A program made the translations under genes and the position numbers. A stretch of 32,301 nt of DNA from Pseudomonadota bacterium (GTDB lineage Bacteria; Pseudomonadota; Gammaproteobacteria; Burkholderiales; SHXO01): contig JAEZCG010000083.1 of the NCBI GenBank assembly GCA_023430065.1, positions 1 through 32,301 of the forward strand, written 5' to 3'. Under the pieces are notes generated by a model that ran no database searches, was not told the DNA's origin, and worked only from the letters and a program-made list of their open reading frames with translations. Every line of letters starts with the position of its first letter. Within the stretch, counting starts at the first letter, position 1. Of the stretch, positions 1 through 8,269 are shown piece after piece.

Positions 1-1152
1 GAAGATGCCGAAGTGGCCGCACTTGGGTGCGGTGAACTGCTGCTTCTTCGATTTCGGGATGCTGGAACACAGGTCGTGCGCCGCCTGCGTCTGGCCTTCG
101 CCGGAAATATCGTCGAGCTCGCCTTCGATGGTGAACAGCGCGACATTCTTGATGTCCTGCGGACGCACCAGCTTGCCTTCCACTTCCCACGTACCGCGCG
201 GCAGACTGAATTCCTGGAACACCGTCTTGATGGTTTCGAGGTAGTACTCGGCCGGCATGTCGAGCACCGCGTTGTATTCGTCGTAGAAGCGCCGGTGCGA
301 TTCCGCGCTGTCTCCGTCGCCGACCACGAGATGGTTGAAGAAGTCGCGATGTGCCTGGATGTGGCGGTCGGCATTCATCGCGATGAACGACAGGTGTTGC
401 AGGAAGCCGGGATACACGCGTCGCATGAATCCCGGGTAGTTGAACGGTACCCGATAGATGACCTTGTCCTCGAACCACGAATGCGGTCGACCCATGGCCA
501 GCTCGTTGACGACGGTGGGACTGCGGCGCGTGTCGATCGGTCCGCCCATCATCACCGCCACGCTCGGCGTACAGGGATCGTTCTCCTGGGCGAGCAGGGA
601 GATGGCCGCCATCACCGGGACGGTCGGCTGACACACCGATACCGTGGCGATGCCAGGCCCGAGCAGGCGGATGAAGCGCTTGCAGTACTCCACGTAGTCG
701 TCGAGGTGGAAGGGACCATCGGACAACGGCACCATGCGCGCATCGACCCAGTCGGTGATGTAGACGTCGAAGTCGCGCAGCATGGTGCGCACGGTATCGC
801 GCAGCAACGTGGCGTGATGGCCGGACAGCGGCGCGAAGATCAGCACCTTCCGGCCGGGATCGGGCATTTCCTTACGGAAACGCAGCAGGTGGCAGAACGG
901 CTCGTCATGCACACGTTCAATGGCCACCGCGACATCCCGTCCGCCCGAACTGACGTGCGTGATGTTCCACTGCGGCTTGTGGTAGGAGCGCATCAGCCGC
1001 CCCATCACCTCGCTGCTCGCGGCCACGTGACGGCTCACGGGCGTATAGGCCAGCGGGCTGTAGGGACTGGTGAACAGGCGGTGGCTGGTATCGATCCACG
1101 CCACCAGGGGAGCGGAAATGGTCTTCTGGAACTCGTGCAGCGCGTACAGCAT
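1..1152 (-). CDS. phaZ: Intracellular poly(3-hydroxybutyrate) depolymerase, partial (3' end outside window)
   Basis: The reverse strand from the ATG at 1152 stays open to base 1, giving 384 codons with no stop, so the C-terminus lies outside the window. The start is supported by a GGAGGG ribosome-binding site seven bases or so upstream. The protein looks like the intracellular PhaZ family, which hydrolyses stored polyhydroxybutyrate granules in the cytoplasm; members are roughly 400-420 residues, so only a short tail is missing. Visible features are a VCQPT motif with Cys174 in the place of the family's nucleophilic cysteine, an Asp in GELDD near residue 351 and a His in KCGHFG near 381, which fit the Cys-Asp-His triad described for the family. 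No signal peptide is seen, consistent with action inside the cell. The family call is strong; substrate chain length cannot be told from sequence. Confidence 0.88.
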   Translation of the reverse strand, partial: MLYALHEFQKTISAPLVAWIDTSHRLFTSPYSPLAYTPVSRHVAASSEVMGRLMRSYHKPQWNITHVSSGGRDVAVAIERVHDEPFCHLLRFRKEMPDPGRKVLIFAPLSGHHATLLRDTVRTMLRDFDVYITDWVDARMVPLSDGPFHLDDYVEYCKRFIRLLGPGIATVSVCQPTVPVMAAISLLAQENDPCTPSVAVMMGGPIDTRRSPTVVNELAMGRPHSWFEDKVIYRVPFNYPGFMRRVYPGFLQHLSFIAMNADRHIQAHRDFFNHLVVGDGDSAESHRRFYDEYNAVLDMPAEYYLETIKTVFQEFSLPRGTWEVEGKLVRPQDIKNVALFTIEGELDDISGEGQTQAAHDLCSSIPKSKKQQFTAPKCGHFGIF

Positions 1153-1388
1153 CCCTGCCCTCCGTCAGCACTAACTTGCGAGCCACCTCCTCAGGCCCGC
1201 ACGCCGCGCCGAACTTGCATTGGTAATACTTTTTCGTCCGCGATAGGCGAACGCACTGTAATCAGGCGGGTAACGACCCGTCAAGCCGTTTCGAGGCGCC
1301 GGTTTTCCCCGATGTCGCCGGGATGTGCCCAGCGCACATTCATCGCGCATCTCACGCGCTCATGCAGCGCAAGGGTCGTGCCCACGAT

Positions 1389-2387
1389 TCAGCGCAGCGC
1401 GAGGGGTGCCTCGTCCAGTGCGGCCGCCTGCTCGCGCAGGGCGAGGATGTGGTCCTGCCAATAGCGCTGCGTGTTGAACCAGGGGAAGGCAGCCGGGAAC
1501 GCGGGATCTCCCCAGCGCAGCGCCAGCCATCCTGCATAATGGATCATGCGCAGCGTGCGCAGCGCCTCGATCAGCCGCACCTCGCGCAGATCGAACTCCG
1601 CGAATTCCCAGTAGCCGTCGAGGACCCAGCGCAGCTGCTGCGCGCGCACCTCGCGCTCGCCCGACAGCAACATCCACAGGTCCTGCACGGCGGGGCCCAT
1701 GCGCGCATCGTCCAGGTCCACGAAGTGCGGGCCATCGTCCGACCACAGCACGTTTCCGGGGTGGCAGTCGCCATGCAGGCGCAGGTGTGCGACCGGCCCG
1801 GTCTCGTCGAATGCGGCGCCGATGCGTGCGAGCAGCTGCGGCACCAGGCTCTCGTAGGCGGGACGCAGGTCTGCCGGGACGAAGCCGTGCTCGATGACGT
1901 ACTCCATCGGTTGCTGGCCGAACGAACGGATATCCAACGTGGGCCGGTGCGCGAACGCACGCAATGCGCCGATGGCATGGATCCGTGCGATGAATCGACC
2001 CATCCAGGTGAGCGTGTCCTGCGACTCGAGTTCCGGCGCCCGTCCGCGTTGCCGCGGGTACAAGGCGAAGCGGAAACCGTCGAACTCGCACAGGGTGCGA
2101 CCGCCCGATGAAAGCGGCGCGACCACCGGCAGCTCGGCCTGCGCGAGCGCGAGCGCGAACTCGTGTTCCTCGAGGATGGCCTCGTCGGACCAGCGCTGCG
2201 GGCGATAGAACTTGACGATGAGCGGCTGAGCGTCCTCGATGCCGACCTGATAGACGCGGTTCTCGAAACTGTTCAGCGCCAGCAGGCGGCCGTCGCTGCG
2301 CACGCCGGTGCTGTCCACCGCATCCAGGATGAGGTCGGGCGTGAGGCGCTCGTAGGGATGTGCCGTAGTAGCGTGTTCTGGATCCAT
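1389..2387 (-). CDS. srkA: Stress response serine/threonine protein kinase SrkA (YihE/RdoA family)
   Basis: This 332-residue protein matches the SrkA/YihE kinases in length (about 330) and in motifs. These kinases have an aminoglycoside-phosphotransferase-like fold and, in enterobacteria, protect cells under envelope and oxidative stress. Lys59 in IVKFYRP is the likely ATP-contacting lysine. HGDCHPGN at 205-212 is the catalytic loop, with the Asp as catalytic base, and VDLDDA at 223-228 is the Mg-binding segment. The ATG at 2387 is the natural start; no good Shine-Dalgarno is visible before it. It lies upstream of phaZ on the same strand with a 236-bp gap, so the two may be transcribed separately. 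In enterobacteria srkA is often next to dsbA; here no dsbA is adjacent. The call is confident from the motifs. Confidence 0.9.
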   Translation of the reverse strand: MDPEHATTAHPYERLTPDLILDAVDSTGVRSDGRLLALNSFENRVYQVGIEDAQPLIVKFYRPQRWSDEAILEEHEFALALAQAELPVVAPLSSGGRTLCEFDGFRFALYPRQRGRAPELESQDTLTWMGRFIARIHAIGALRAFAHRPTLDIRSFGQQPMEYVIEHGFVPADLRPAYESLVPQLLARIGAAFDETGPVAHLRLHGDCHPGNVLWSDDGPHFVDLDDARMGPAVQDLWMLLSGEREVRAQQLRWVLDGYWEFAEFDLREVRLIEALRTLRMIHYAGWLALRWGDPAFPAAFPWFNTQRYWQDHILALREQAAALDEAPLALR

Positions 2388-2480
2388 TACGGCATTCTAA
2401 GCGCTGGCGCACGGCCGTCCGGGCCTCACGCACGCATTCTGGCATGCTTGCGCGCATCCGCCCGCTCCAGGAGCCTCGAC

Positions 2481-3557
2481 ATGCCCGTTACCATCGCCCG
2501 CGCCCTGGCGCTCGCTCTGAGCGTCGGCGTCGTTCTTCCCGACGCAGCGGCTGCCGCGCCCTGTTCGGCAGCCGGAGCGCAGGCGCGACGCCTGGAGAGC
2601 GAGAGCTACGCCATCGCTTCCGATACGCCGGGAATCTCCTTGCACGTGCGCAACAAGCGTCCGGCCGATCTCAAGACCTTCTCCGCGCAGCGCACGCTGC
2701 TCTACGTGCACGGCGCGACCTACCCGTCGGAGACCGCCTTCGATCTGCCCCTCGACGGCATGTCCTGGATGGATTTCATCGCCTGCCACGGCTGGGACGT
2801 GTACCTGGTGGACCTGCGCGGTTACGGCCGCTCGACGCGCCCACCCGAGATGGCGCAGCCGGCGGACCAGAACCCTCCGATCGTCGACACGGCCGTCGCC
2901 GTGCGCGACGTCACCAGTGCCGTCGAGCACGTGCTCGCACGGCGCAAGCTTCAGCGGCTCAGCCTGCTCGGCTGGTCGTGGGGCACCTCGATCATGGGCA
3001 CCTATGCGGCCGCGAACCCGGACAAGGTCCAGCGCCTGGTCCTGTACGCCCCGCTCTGGCTGCGGCAGACCCCGTCGCAGATCGGTGGCCCCGGCCCGCT
3101 GGGCGCCTACCGGCAGGTGAACCAGGAGCAGGCGCGCAAGCGCTGGCTGAACGGGGTGCCGGCCGACAAGCAGGCGGACCTGATTCCGGAAGGCTGGTTC
3201 CAGGCATGGGCCGATGCCACGTGGGCGACGGATCCGGACAGCCGAAAGTGGGATCCGCCCGTCCTGCGCGCACCCAATGGCGTGATCCAGGACGTGCGCG
3301 AGTACTGGGCGGCGCAGCGGCCCTACTACGATCCACGCGCCATTCGCGCCCCGACGCTGCTGATCCACGGCGAGTGGGACCAGGACACCCCCGGCTACAT
3401 GGCGCAGGCGATCTTCGCCCTGCTCGAGAACGCGCCCTGGAAGCGCCTGGTGGTGATCGGCGAGGCGACGCACACCGTGATCATGGAGCGCAATCGCATG
3501 CAGCTGCTGCGCGAAGTGCAGCTGTTCCTGGACGAGCTCCCGCCGGCGAACCGCTGA
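2481..3557 (+). CDS. Exported alpha/beta hydrolase
   Basis: The open frame extends further upstream, but the ATG at 2481 is chosen because it follows CAGGAG and begins a clear signal peptide: a hydrophobic stretch at residues 5-26 ending in an alanine run before PCSA. The product is 358 residues. It has an alpha/beta hydrolase core: HGAT at 77-80 (oxyanion region), the nucleophile elbow GWSWG at 164-168 with Ser166, an acid residue in HGEWDQD (Asp300 or Asp302), and His331 in EATHT. The fold and catalytic residues are clear, but the substrate is not; an esterase, lipase or amidase role in the periplasm is possible. It is divergent from srkA across 93 bp and convergent with the next gene. The Cys after the signal region does not sit in a proper lipobox, so a lipoprotein is unlikely. 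Confidence 0.85.
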   Translation: MPVTIARALALALSVGVVLPDAAAAAPCSAAGAQARRLESESYAIASDTPGISLHVRNKRPADLKTFSAQRTLLYVHGATYPSETAFDLPLDGMSWMDFIACHGWDVYLVDLRGYGRSTRPPEMAQPADQNPPIVDTAVAVRDVTSAVEHVLARRKLQRLSLLGWSWGTSIMGTYAAANPDKVQRLVLYAPLWLRQTPSQIGGPGPLGAYRQVNQEQARKRWLNGVPADKQADLIPEGWFQAWADATWATDPDSRKWDPPVLRAPNGVIQDVREYWAAQRPYYDPRAIRAPTLLIHGEWDQDTPGYMAQAIFALLENAPWKRLVVIGEATHTVIMERNRMQLLREVQLFLDELPPANR

Positions 3558-3586
3558 CCGGCAGGGCGTGACGAAGTCGCCGGCGC

Positions 3587-4666
3587 TCAGTGCGGCGCAG
3601 CGGTACCGGCGCGGAATCGCACGAGTTCGACCGGGTGCGGCTCCACGCGCAAGTTCTGGATGCGGCACTCTTCGAGCAGTTGCACCGCCTCGCGCAGGAC
3701 GTCGTACCATTCCTCCGACGGATGCAGGCGGCGCACGTGCACGCACACGCGATCTTCGATGAACGGCGAGGCGAAGCGCAGTCCGAGCGACCCCTCGGTC
3801 AGGGCGGCGATGCCGACTTCGGGTTCACCAATCTCGCTGCGGAAGCGGCGCAGTTCGCGACTGACGAAGGCCTGCACGCCCAGCTCTTCGGCAGCGACGC
3901 ATCCGGCCGCCTGCGCCTGCAGGAGCGATGCCGGCGGACGCGGAATGGCCACCACGCTGGCACCGTCGGATTTCAGCTGCGCGGACAACTCGCGCGTGAA
4001 CGGCAATCCCCAGGTGGCGATGGCCGAGGCGGTCTCCAGGAACGTCGGGGCGTCTGCTGGCGCCACCGCAGCACCCATCAGGAAGCGCAGGTGCACCCGC
4101 TCCTCCCCGCCGGCCACGTCCAGATCCTCAGGTGGAAGCTCCGACCATCCGCCATCGAGGGACGCACCGTCCGAGGCGAGCGCGACCGCCCGCACCGTTG
4201 CCCAGGGCAATGCGGCGAGCGCGTCCGGCCCGCACATGGCATTGCTCAATCCGAAGTTCATCACCGGCCCGAGCGCCCGGTTCTCGCGCAGCACCGCGCA
4301 CAGTCGCTGCACATCGGGCAGGGCGGCAGAGAGGTGAGCGCCGGCACGCCCGCCCGCAAGGATCGCGATCGGAATGGCGAACAGGCGCGCCGCCACCGCG
4401 CCCGGTACGGGATCCATCGCCCGGTCGAGCGCCGCGGCCATCGTCCGCCACACGCCCGGGGACGGCGCGCCGGCGAGCGCCGCGCGAAGCGCAGCCTCCT
4501 GTCCCGCATCCAGCGCATCGGCATAGCGACGCACCAGTCCGGCGAGGTGCTCCCCGGCCAGGCAGGCGTGCGCTGCGGAAGACGGCGCCGGCAACGCCAG
4601 CGCCGCTTCCACGAAGGGATCGGCATTCGGTGCTGCAAAGCAGCGAGGATCGGGGGGCAGGTTCAT
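3587..4666 (-). CDS. Hypothetical protein, 359 aa, family not recognised
   Basis: I do not recognise this protein. It is 359 residues from the ATG at 4666; a TTG two codons earlier (4672) is an alternative, and neither has a convincing ribosome-binding site. It is alanine- and leucine-rich with no signal peptide and no obvious membrane segment, so it is probably cytosolic. The C-terminal third carries an ordered, charged segment (HVRRLHPSEEWYDVLREAV and onward) typical of a folded domain. Codon composition is like that of the neighbours, and the reading frame is long and uninterrupted in its own orientation, which argues that it is a real gene. It is convergent with the exported hydrolase (29-bp gap) and divergent from the amidohydrolase gene, so it is likely monocistronic. 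No function is proposed. Confidence 0.65.
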   Translation of the reverse strand: MNLPPDPRCFAAPNADPFVEAALALPAPSSAAHACLAGEHLAGLVRRYADALDAGQEAALRAALAGAPSPGVWRTMAAALDRAMDPVPGAVAARLFAIPIAILAGGRAGAHLSAALPDVQRLCAVLRENRALGPVMNFGLSNAMCGPDALAALPWATVRAVALASDGASLDGGWSELPPEDLDVAGGEERVHLRFLMGAAVAPADAPTFLETASAIATWGLPFTRELSAQLKSDGASVVAIPRPPASLLQAQAAGCVAAEELGVQAFVSRELRRFRSEIGEPEVGIAALTEGSLGLRFASPFIEDRVCVHVRRLHPSEEWYDVLREAVQLLEECRIQNLRVEPHPVELVRFRAGTAAPH

Positions 4667-4722
4667 GCGCAACGCACCAGAGTCGGGGCTGAAGAGGAGC
4701 GGGCGCGCGCGTCAACTATCCC

Positions 4723-4752
4723 TTGACAGACCTGCCCGAGCGCGCGAAATAT
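4723..4752 (+). promoter_or_regulatory. Sigma70-like promoter for the amidohydrolase gene
   Basis: A perfect TTGACA hexamer at 4723-4728 is followed after 18 bp by AAATAT at 4747-4752. The -35 match is exact; the -10 match is weak. It would give a 5' untranslated region of roughly 95 bases before the ATG at 4855. A TATAGC hexamer at 4824-4829 is another possible -10 element. Confidence 0.45.
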
Positions 4753-4854
4753 GCCGTTCCGGCACGCAACGTCTCAGTTCGCTGTCCTGACGTGCAAAGC
4801 CCGACGCGGCGTGAATCCGGCTTTATAGCAGATCAACACGTGGGGGAGTCACTC

Positions 4855-6381
4855 ATGAGTGAAAGACCAGCAGGTTGGTTGTCGGACAAGGAACTCGAAG
4901 AAGTTCTACCCGCGGACAAGGCAGCATTCCGCTCGCCCGTCCCGACGCAGATCGTGTCCAACGGCGAATACAATCCGCCGCCTCAGACCGAAGCGCAACG
5001 CAAGGTCGAAGCGCTGATCAAGGAATACAGCGACAAGTACGCGAAGCATCAGGGCGTGGACCGTCGCGTGTTCCTGAAGTCGGCATCCGGCTTCGCCGCC
5101 GCCTTCCTCGCGATGAACCAGGTGTTCGGTCCGGTGTGGGACGTGAGCGAGGCCGAGGCCGCCGACAAGGAGATGTCCGACGCGCGGGCGAAGAAGCTGT
5201 CCAAGCAGTTCATCTTCGACGACCAGACGCACTTCGTGCGCGACGACTTCGACAAGGAAGGCCTGCTCGGCCTGGGCAAGTACGCCCTCGAGCACTGGAA
5301 CCCGAAGATGGCCGAAACGCCGATGACGCTGGCGCGGTACAAATTCGAGAACTACCTGAAGGAAATCTTCATGGACAGCGACACCAAGGTGGCCCTGCTG
5401 TCCAGTGCGCCCTTCGACGATCCGAGCTGGTATCTGCTGTTCAACGACCAGTTGCGTGACGCGCGTGCCACCGTCAATTCGGTGGCCGGCTCGCGCCGCC
5501 TGTTCTCGCACACGGTGGTGACCCCCGGCACGGAGGGCTGGATGGACGAGGTGGACAAGGCCATCTCCGACTACAAGCCCGACTCCTGGAAGGGCTACAC
5601 CATCGGCGATCCGCTGTCCCCGTCTTCGAAGGGCACGGCATGGCGCCTGGACGACGAGAAGCTCGTCTATCCCTGGTACGAGAAGGCGGTCAAGTCCGGC
5701 ATCCGCACCATCTGTATCCACAAGGGTCTGCTGCCGCGCGACTACGAGCAGTCGTGGCCCGGCGTGTGGAAGTACGCCACGGTGGACGACGTGCCGAAGG
5801 CCGCGAAGGACTGGCCGCAACTGAACTTCGTGATCTACCACGGCGCCCTGCGGCCGTTCCTCGAGGATCCGTCCTACGAACTCGACCTGTTCGAGAAGAC
5901 CGGCGAAATCCGCTGGGTCACCGACCTGGCACGCATGCGCGAGGAGCACGGTGTCACCAACGTGTACGGCGAACTGGGCACCACCTTCGGGACCTCGGCC
6001 GTGGCCAATCCGCGCTTCGCGGCCGCCATCGTCGGGTCGCTGGTGAACGGGCTGGGCGCCGATCACGTCGTGTGGGGCACGGACTCGGTGTGGTACGGTT
6101 CCCCGCAGTGGCAGATCGAGGCCTTCCGCCGCCTGGAGATCCCCGAGGACATGGCCAAGAAGCACGGCTGGAAGACCAGACTCGGTGACGCCGACAGCAG
6201 GATCAAGCGCATGATCTTCGGCGAGAACTCCGCCAAGCTCTACAACTACAAGATCAAGGCCGAGTACGAGAACATCGGCACCGACAAGCTCGCGCAGATG
6301 AAGGAGATCTACGAGCGCACCGGTGGCGAGCGCAACAACGCCTACTACGGTTATATCGGCAAACCGAAGTCGACGGTCTGA
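4855..6381 (+). CDS. Amidohydrolase-fold (Amidohydro_2-like) protein with internal twin-arginine motif
   Basis: The ATG at 4855 follows a strong GGGGGAG ribosome-binding site at 4842-4848 and gives 508 residues. A twin-arginine motif, DRRVFLK, occurs at residues 69-75, followed by a hydrophobic stretch (about 77-92) and a possible cleavage region near EAEAAD at 99-104. Some 68 polar residues precede the motif, a very long n-region for a Tat signal. The rest looks like a metal-dependent TIM-barrel hydrolase: a first-strand motif FDDQTH at 121-126, then His289, His329, Glu373 (YGELG) and Asp410 in WGTDS. The usual HxH ligand pair reads QxH here, so the metal site may differ from the classical one. 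Substrate is unknown. A strong-looking promoter, good ribosome-binding site and a terminator suggest a well expressed single-gene unit. Confidence 0.78.
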   Translation: MSERPAGWLSDKELEEVLPADKAAFRSPVPTQIVSNGEYNPPPQTEAQRKVEALIKEYSDKYAKHQGVDRRVFLKSASGFAAAFLAMNQVFGPVWDVSEAEAADKEMSDARAKKLSKQFIFDDQTHFVRDDFDKEGLLGLGKYALEHWNPKMAETPMTLARYKFENYLKEIFMDSDTKVALLSSAPFDDPSWYLLFNDQLRDARATVNSVAGSRRLFSHTVVTPGTEGWMDEVDKAISDYKPDSWKGYTIGDPLSPSSKGTAWRLDDEKLVYPWYEKAVKSGIRTICIHKGLLPRDYEQSWPGVWKYATVDDVPKAAKDWPQLNFVIYHGALRPFLEDPSYELDLFEKTGEIRWVTDLARMREEHGVTNVYGELGTTFGTSAVANPRFAAAIVGSLVNGLGADHVVWGTDSVWYGSPQWQIEAFRRLEIPEDMAKKHGWKTRLGDADSRIKRMIFGENSAKLYNYKIKAEYENIGTDKLAQMKEIYERTGGERNNAYYGYIGKPKSTV

Positions 6382-6403
6382 GCGTCACGGTTGGCACTTC
6401 GAC

Positions 6404-6430
6404 GGGGACCTGCGGGTCCCCGTTTTCGTT
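6404..6430 (+). terminator. Rho-independent terminator after the amidohydrolase gene
   Basis: GGGGACC and GGTCCCC arms (6404-6421) form a 7-bp GC stem with a short loop and are followed by GTTTTCGTT. It lies 22 bp after the stop codon. There is no T-run on the opposite strand, so it serves the plus-strand gene rather than the convergent dioxygenase gene. Confidence 0.85.
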
Positions 6431-6431
6431 G

Positions 6432-7268
6432 CTACGCGTCGTCGGACGCGCGCGGCACGAGGCGGTAGTCCTCCCCGTGCCCGACCTGGAAGTCGTTGCC
6501 CGCACGATCCTGGCCGCGCACCAGCCAGATCGGGCGCCTGCTCAAGTCGAAGGCCACGCCCGCCTGCGACTGCGCACGCACCGTCGACCGGTCGAACAGC
6601 GAAGTCGCCGGCATGTAGCGGATGACGAACCCTGCGCGGCGACGCGCCGAGTGGTTCGCACGCGAGCCGTGCACGAGGAACACGTCGTGCAGCGAGAACT
6701 GTCCCGCGCGCAGGCAATCGTCGCGCGCCTGCGCCTCGTCGAGCAGTGTCGGCTCGATCTCCTGGTTCAACACGACGTCCTTGCGATCACTGATGCGATG
6801 GGCATGGATGCTGCCGCTGCGGTGCGATCCGGGAATGAACCGCATGCAGCCGTTCTCCGCATCCACGTCATCCAGCGCGAGCCACACCGAGCACGTCGCG
6901 AGCGGGCGGATCGGCCAGTACTGCCCGTCCTGATGCCACGGCACTTCGCGTCCCACGCGCGCGGGCTTGCAGAACACCTGCGAGCCCCACAGCACGATGT
7001 CCGGTCCGATCAGCGGCTCGACCTGGTCCAGGATCTCGGGGTGCCTGCACAATGCCAGCCACTCGTGCGCCGCCGCTTCGTCGTGCGCCGCACCGCACGG
7101 CAGATGCGGGCAGATCAGGCTCTCCGGCGGGATGTCCGCGCGCGCATCGAGCAGCCGCTCCAACGCGTCGCGCATGCGCGCGAGCAGTCCCGGGGACAGC
7201 GCATCCGGCGAGACGATCAGCCCGTCCTGCCGGTAGCGTTCGATCTGGTCGGCGCTCAGCACGGACAC
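6432..7268 (-). CDS. Phytanoyl-CoA dioxygenase (PhyH) family protein
   Basis: This is a 278-residue non-haem Fe(II)/2-oxoglutarate dioxygenase of the PhyH family. The iron-binding facial triad is visible: His112 and Asp114 in WHQDGQYW and a distal His200 in LVHGS; an arginine in the RRRAGFVIR segment (about 209-217) fits 2-oxoglutarate binding. The start is taken as the GTG at 7268, four bases after the stop of the upstream crotonase gene; a second GTG two codons later is an alternative, and the ribosome-binding site is weak, which fits translational coupling. PhyH proteins hydroxylate diverse small molecules or acyl-CoAs; the adjacent CoA-transferase and crotonase genes suggest an acyl-CoA or related substrate, but this is inference. 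It is the last gene of the minus-strand set. Confidence 0.85.
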   Translation of the reverse strand: MSVLSADQIERYRQDGLIVSPDALSPGLLARMRDALERLLDARADIPPESLICPHLPCGAAHDEAAAHEWLALCRHPEILDQVEPLIGPDIVLWGSQVFCKPARVGREVPWHQDGQYWPIRPLATCSVWLALDDVDAENGCMRFIPGSHRSGSIHAHRISDRKDVVLNQEIEPTLLDEAQARDDCLRAGQFSLHDVFLVHGSRANHSARRRAGFVIRYMPATSLFDRSTVRAQSQAGVAFDLSRRPIWLVRGQDRAGNDFQVGHGEDYRLVPRASDDA

Positions 7269-7271
7269 GGA

Positions 7272-8054
7272 TCAGCGACCCGTGAAATTCGGCTCGCGCT
7301 TCTCCAGGAACGCGCGCACCCCCTCGCGATAGTCCTCGCTGGTGAAGCAGCGCTCGATCGCTTCGTCGACTGCGCCTGCGTCGGCCTGAGACAGCAGCGC
7401 GTTGACGGCGGCCTTGGCCGCACGCAGGGTGAGCGGCGCGTTGTCCGCCACCAGATGCGCCCACTTCGCCACTTCCGCATCGAACTGGTCCACGGGCACG
7501 ACGCGCGACACGAACCCCATGCGCTGGGCCTCGGCCGCGTCGATCATGCGCGCGGAAAAGAACAGGTCGCAGGTGTTCTGCGGTCCGATCAGGGCGATGA
7601 AGCGCTTGATGCCCTCGAGGTTGTAGCCCAGGCCCAACCGCCCCGCCGGCATGCGGAAGCGCGCATCCTCCGCACAGATGCGCACGTCGCAGGAGGCGGC
7701 GATGCCCAACCCGCCGCCGACGCAGAAGCCGCGGATCTTCGCCACCACCGGCTTGCTGCAGCCGATGGCAGCGGCATAGCCCGCATCCACCGTGTCGTCG
7801 TATTCACGCCGGGCCTGCGGATCGAGACGGACCTTCTCGAACTGCGAGATGTCCGCGCCGGCGACGAAGGCCTTGTCGCCCGCCCCCTCCAGCACCACGA
7901 CGCGCACGGAGGCGTCCTCGTCCAGGTCCCGCACCGCGCGCGGAAGCGCCTGCCACATCGCCAGCGACATGGCATTGCGCTTGTCCGGATTGGAGAAGAT
8001 CACGCGGCCGACCGGTCCGTCGCGCTCGACGATCAGTTTTCCTTCGTTGCTCAT
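7272..8054 (-). CDS. Crotonase-superfamily protein (enoyl-CoA hydratase/isomerase family) lacking both classical Glu residues
   Basis: A 260-residue crotonase-fold protein starting at the ATG at 8054 after a GGTGG site. The family core is clear: an FVAGADI segment (63-69) and the CoA/oxyanion loop GGGLGIA at 113-119. Against the well-known rat mitochondrial enoyl-CoA hydratase pattern, the segment aligns without gaps, but the two catalytic glutamates (E144 and E164 in rat numbering) correspond to Gly117 and Ala137 here. It is therefore unlikely to be an ordinary enoyl-CoA hydratase; other crotonase reactions (isomerase, decarboxylase, dehalogenase, hydrolase) are possible. It overlaps functionally with the downstream PhyH gene (three bases apart) and follows the CoA-transferase gene on the same strand, separated by a repeat-rich 215-bp gap. 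Confidence 0.85.
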   Translation of the reverse strand: MSNEGKLIVERDGPVGRVIFSNPDKRNAMSLAMWQALPRAVRDLDEDASVRVVVLEGAGDKAFVAGADISQFEKVRLDPQARREYDDTVDAGYAAAIGCSKPVVAKIRGFCVGGGLGIAASCDVRICAEDARFRMPAGRLGLGYNLEGIKRFIALIGPQNTCDLFFSARMIDAAEAQRMGFVSRVVPVDQFDAEVAKWAHLVADNAPLTLRAAKAAVNALLSQADAGAVDEAIERCFTSEDYREGVRAFLEKREPNFTGR

Positions 8055-8082
8055 CAGCTATCCACCAACGTTCAAGATCATT

Positions 8083-8265
8083 CCACCACGAAGGCACGAA
8101 GGAGCACGAAGAACTGCGAACGGCGTTTTAACACAGAGGACACAGAGGATCACAGAGGAAAAGCGAGGGTTCAATCTAGTGCAGTTTCCTCTGAGTACCT
8201 CTGTGTGTGGTGAGTGCGGTTCGATCTTCTTCGTGTCCTTCGTGTCCTTCGTGTCCTTCGTGGTG
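8083..8265. repeat. Nested inverted repeat of CACGAAGG-like and ACAGAGG-like units
   Basis: This intergenic block between the crotonase and CoA-transferase genes has two nested arms. The outer left arm (8083-8113) has three CACGAAG units and the outer right arm (8226-8265) repeats the complement, with the unit CTTCGTGTC in tandem. The inner left arm (8130-8162) has three ACAGAGGA-like units and the inner right arm (8183-8210) has the complementary TTTCCTCTG and CCTCTGTGTG. The spacer is only about 20 bp. The whole could fold as a long imperfect hairpin. Its base composition is lower in GC than the flanking genes, which suggests it is a dispersed intergenic element rather than gene remnant. 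Confidence 0.85.
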
Positions 8266-8269
8266 AGTA

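Noticed and set aside
1322..1338. ATGTGC/GCACAT hairpin between srkA and phaZ
   Set aside because: Six-base stem without a T-run on either strand; not supported as a terminator.
13..1464. 483-codon open frame on the plus strand
   Set aside because: It runs opposite phaZ, whose minus-strand protein has clear family motifs; high GC content leaves the opposite strand open.
3558..3586. CCGGC/GCCGG arms between the convergent hydrolase and unknown gene
   Set aside because: Short stem with a long loop and no T-run; not enough for a terminator call.
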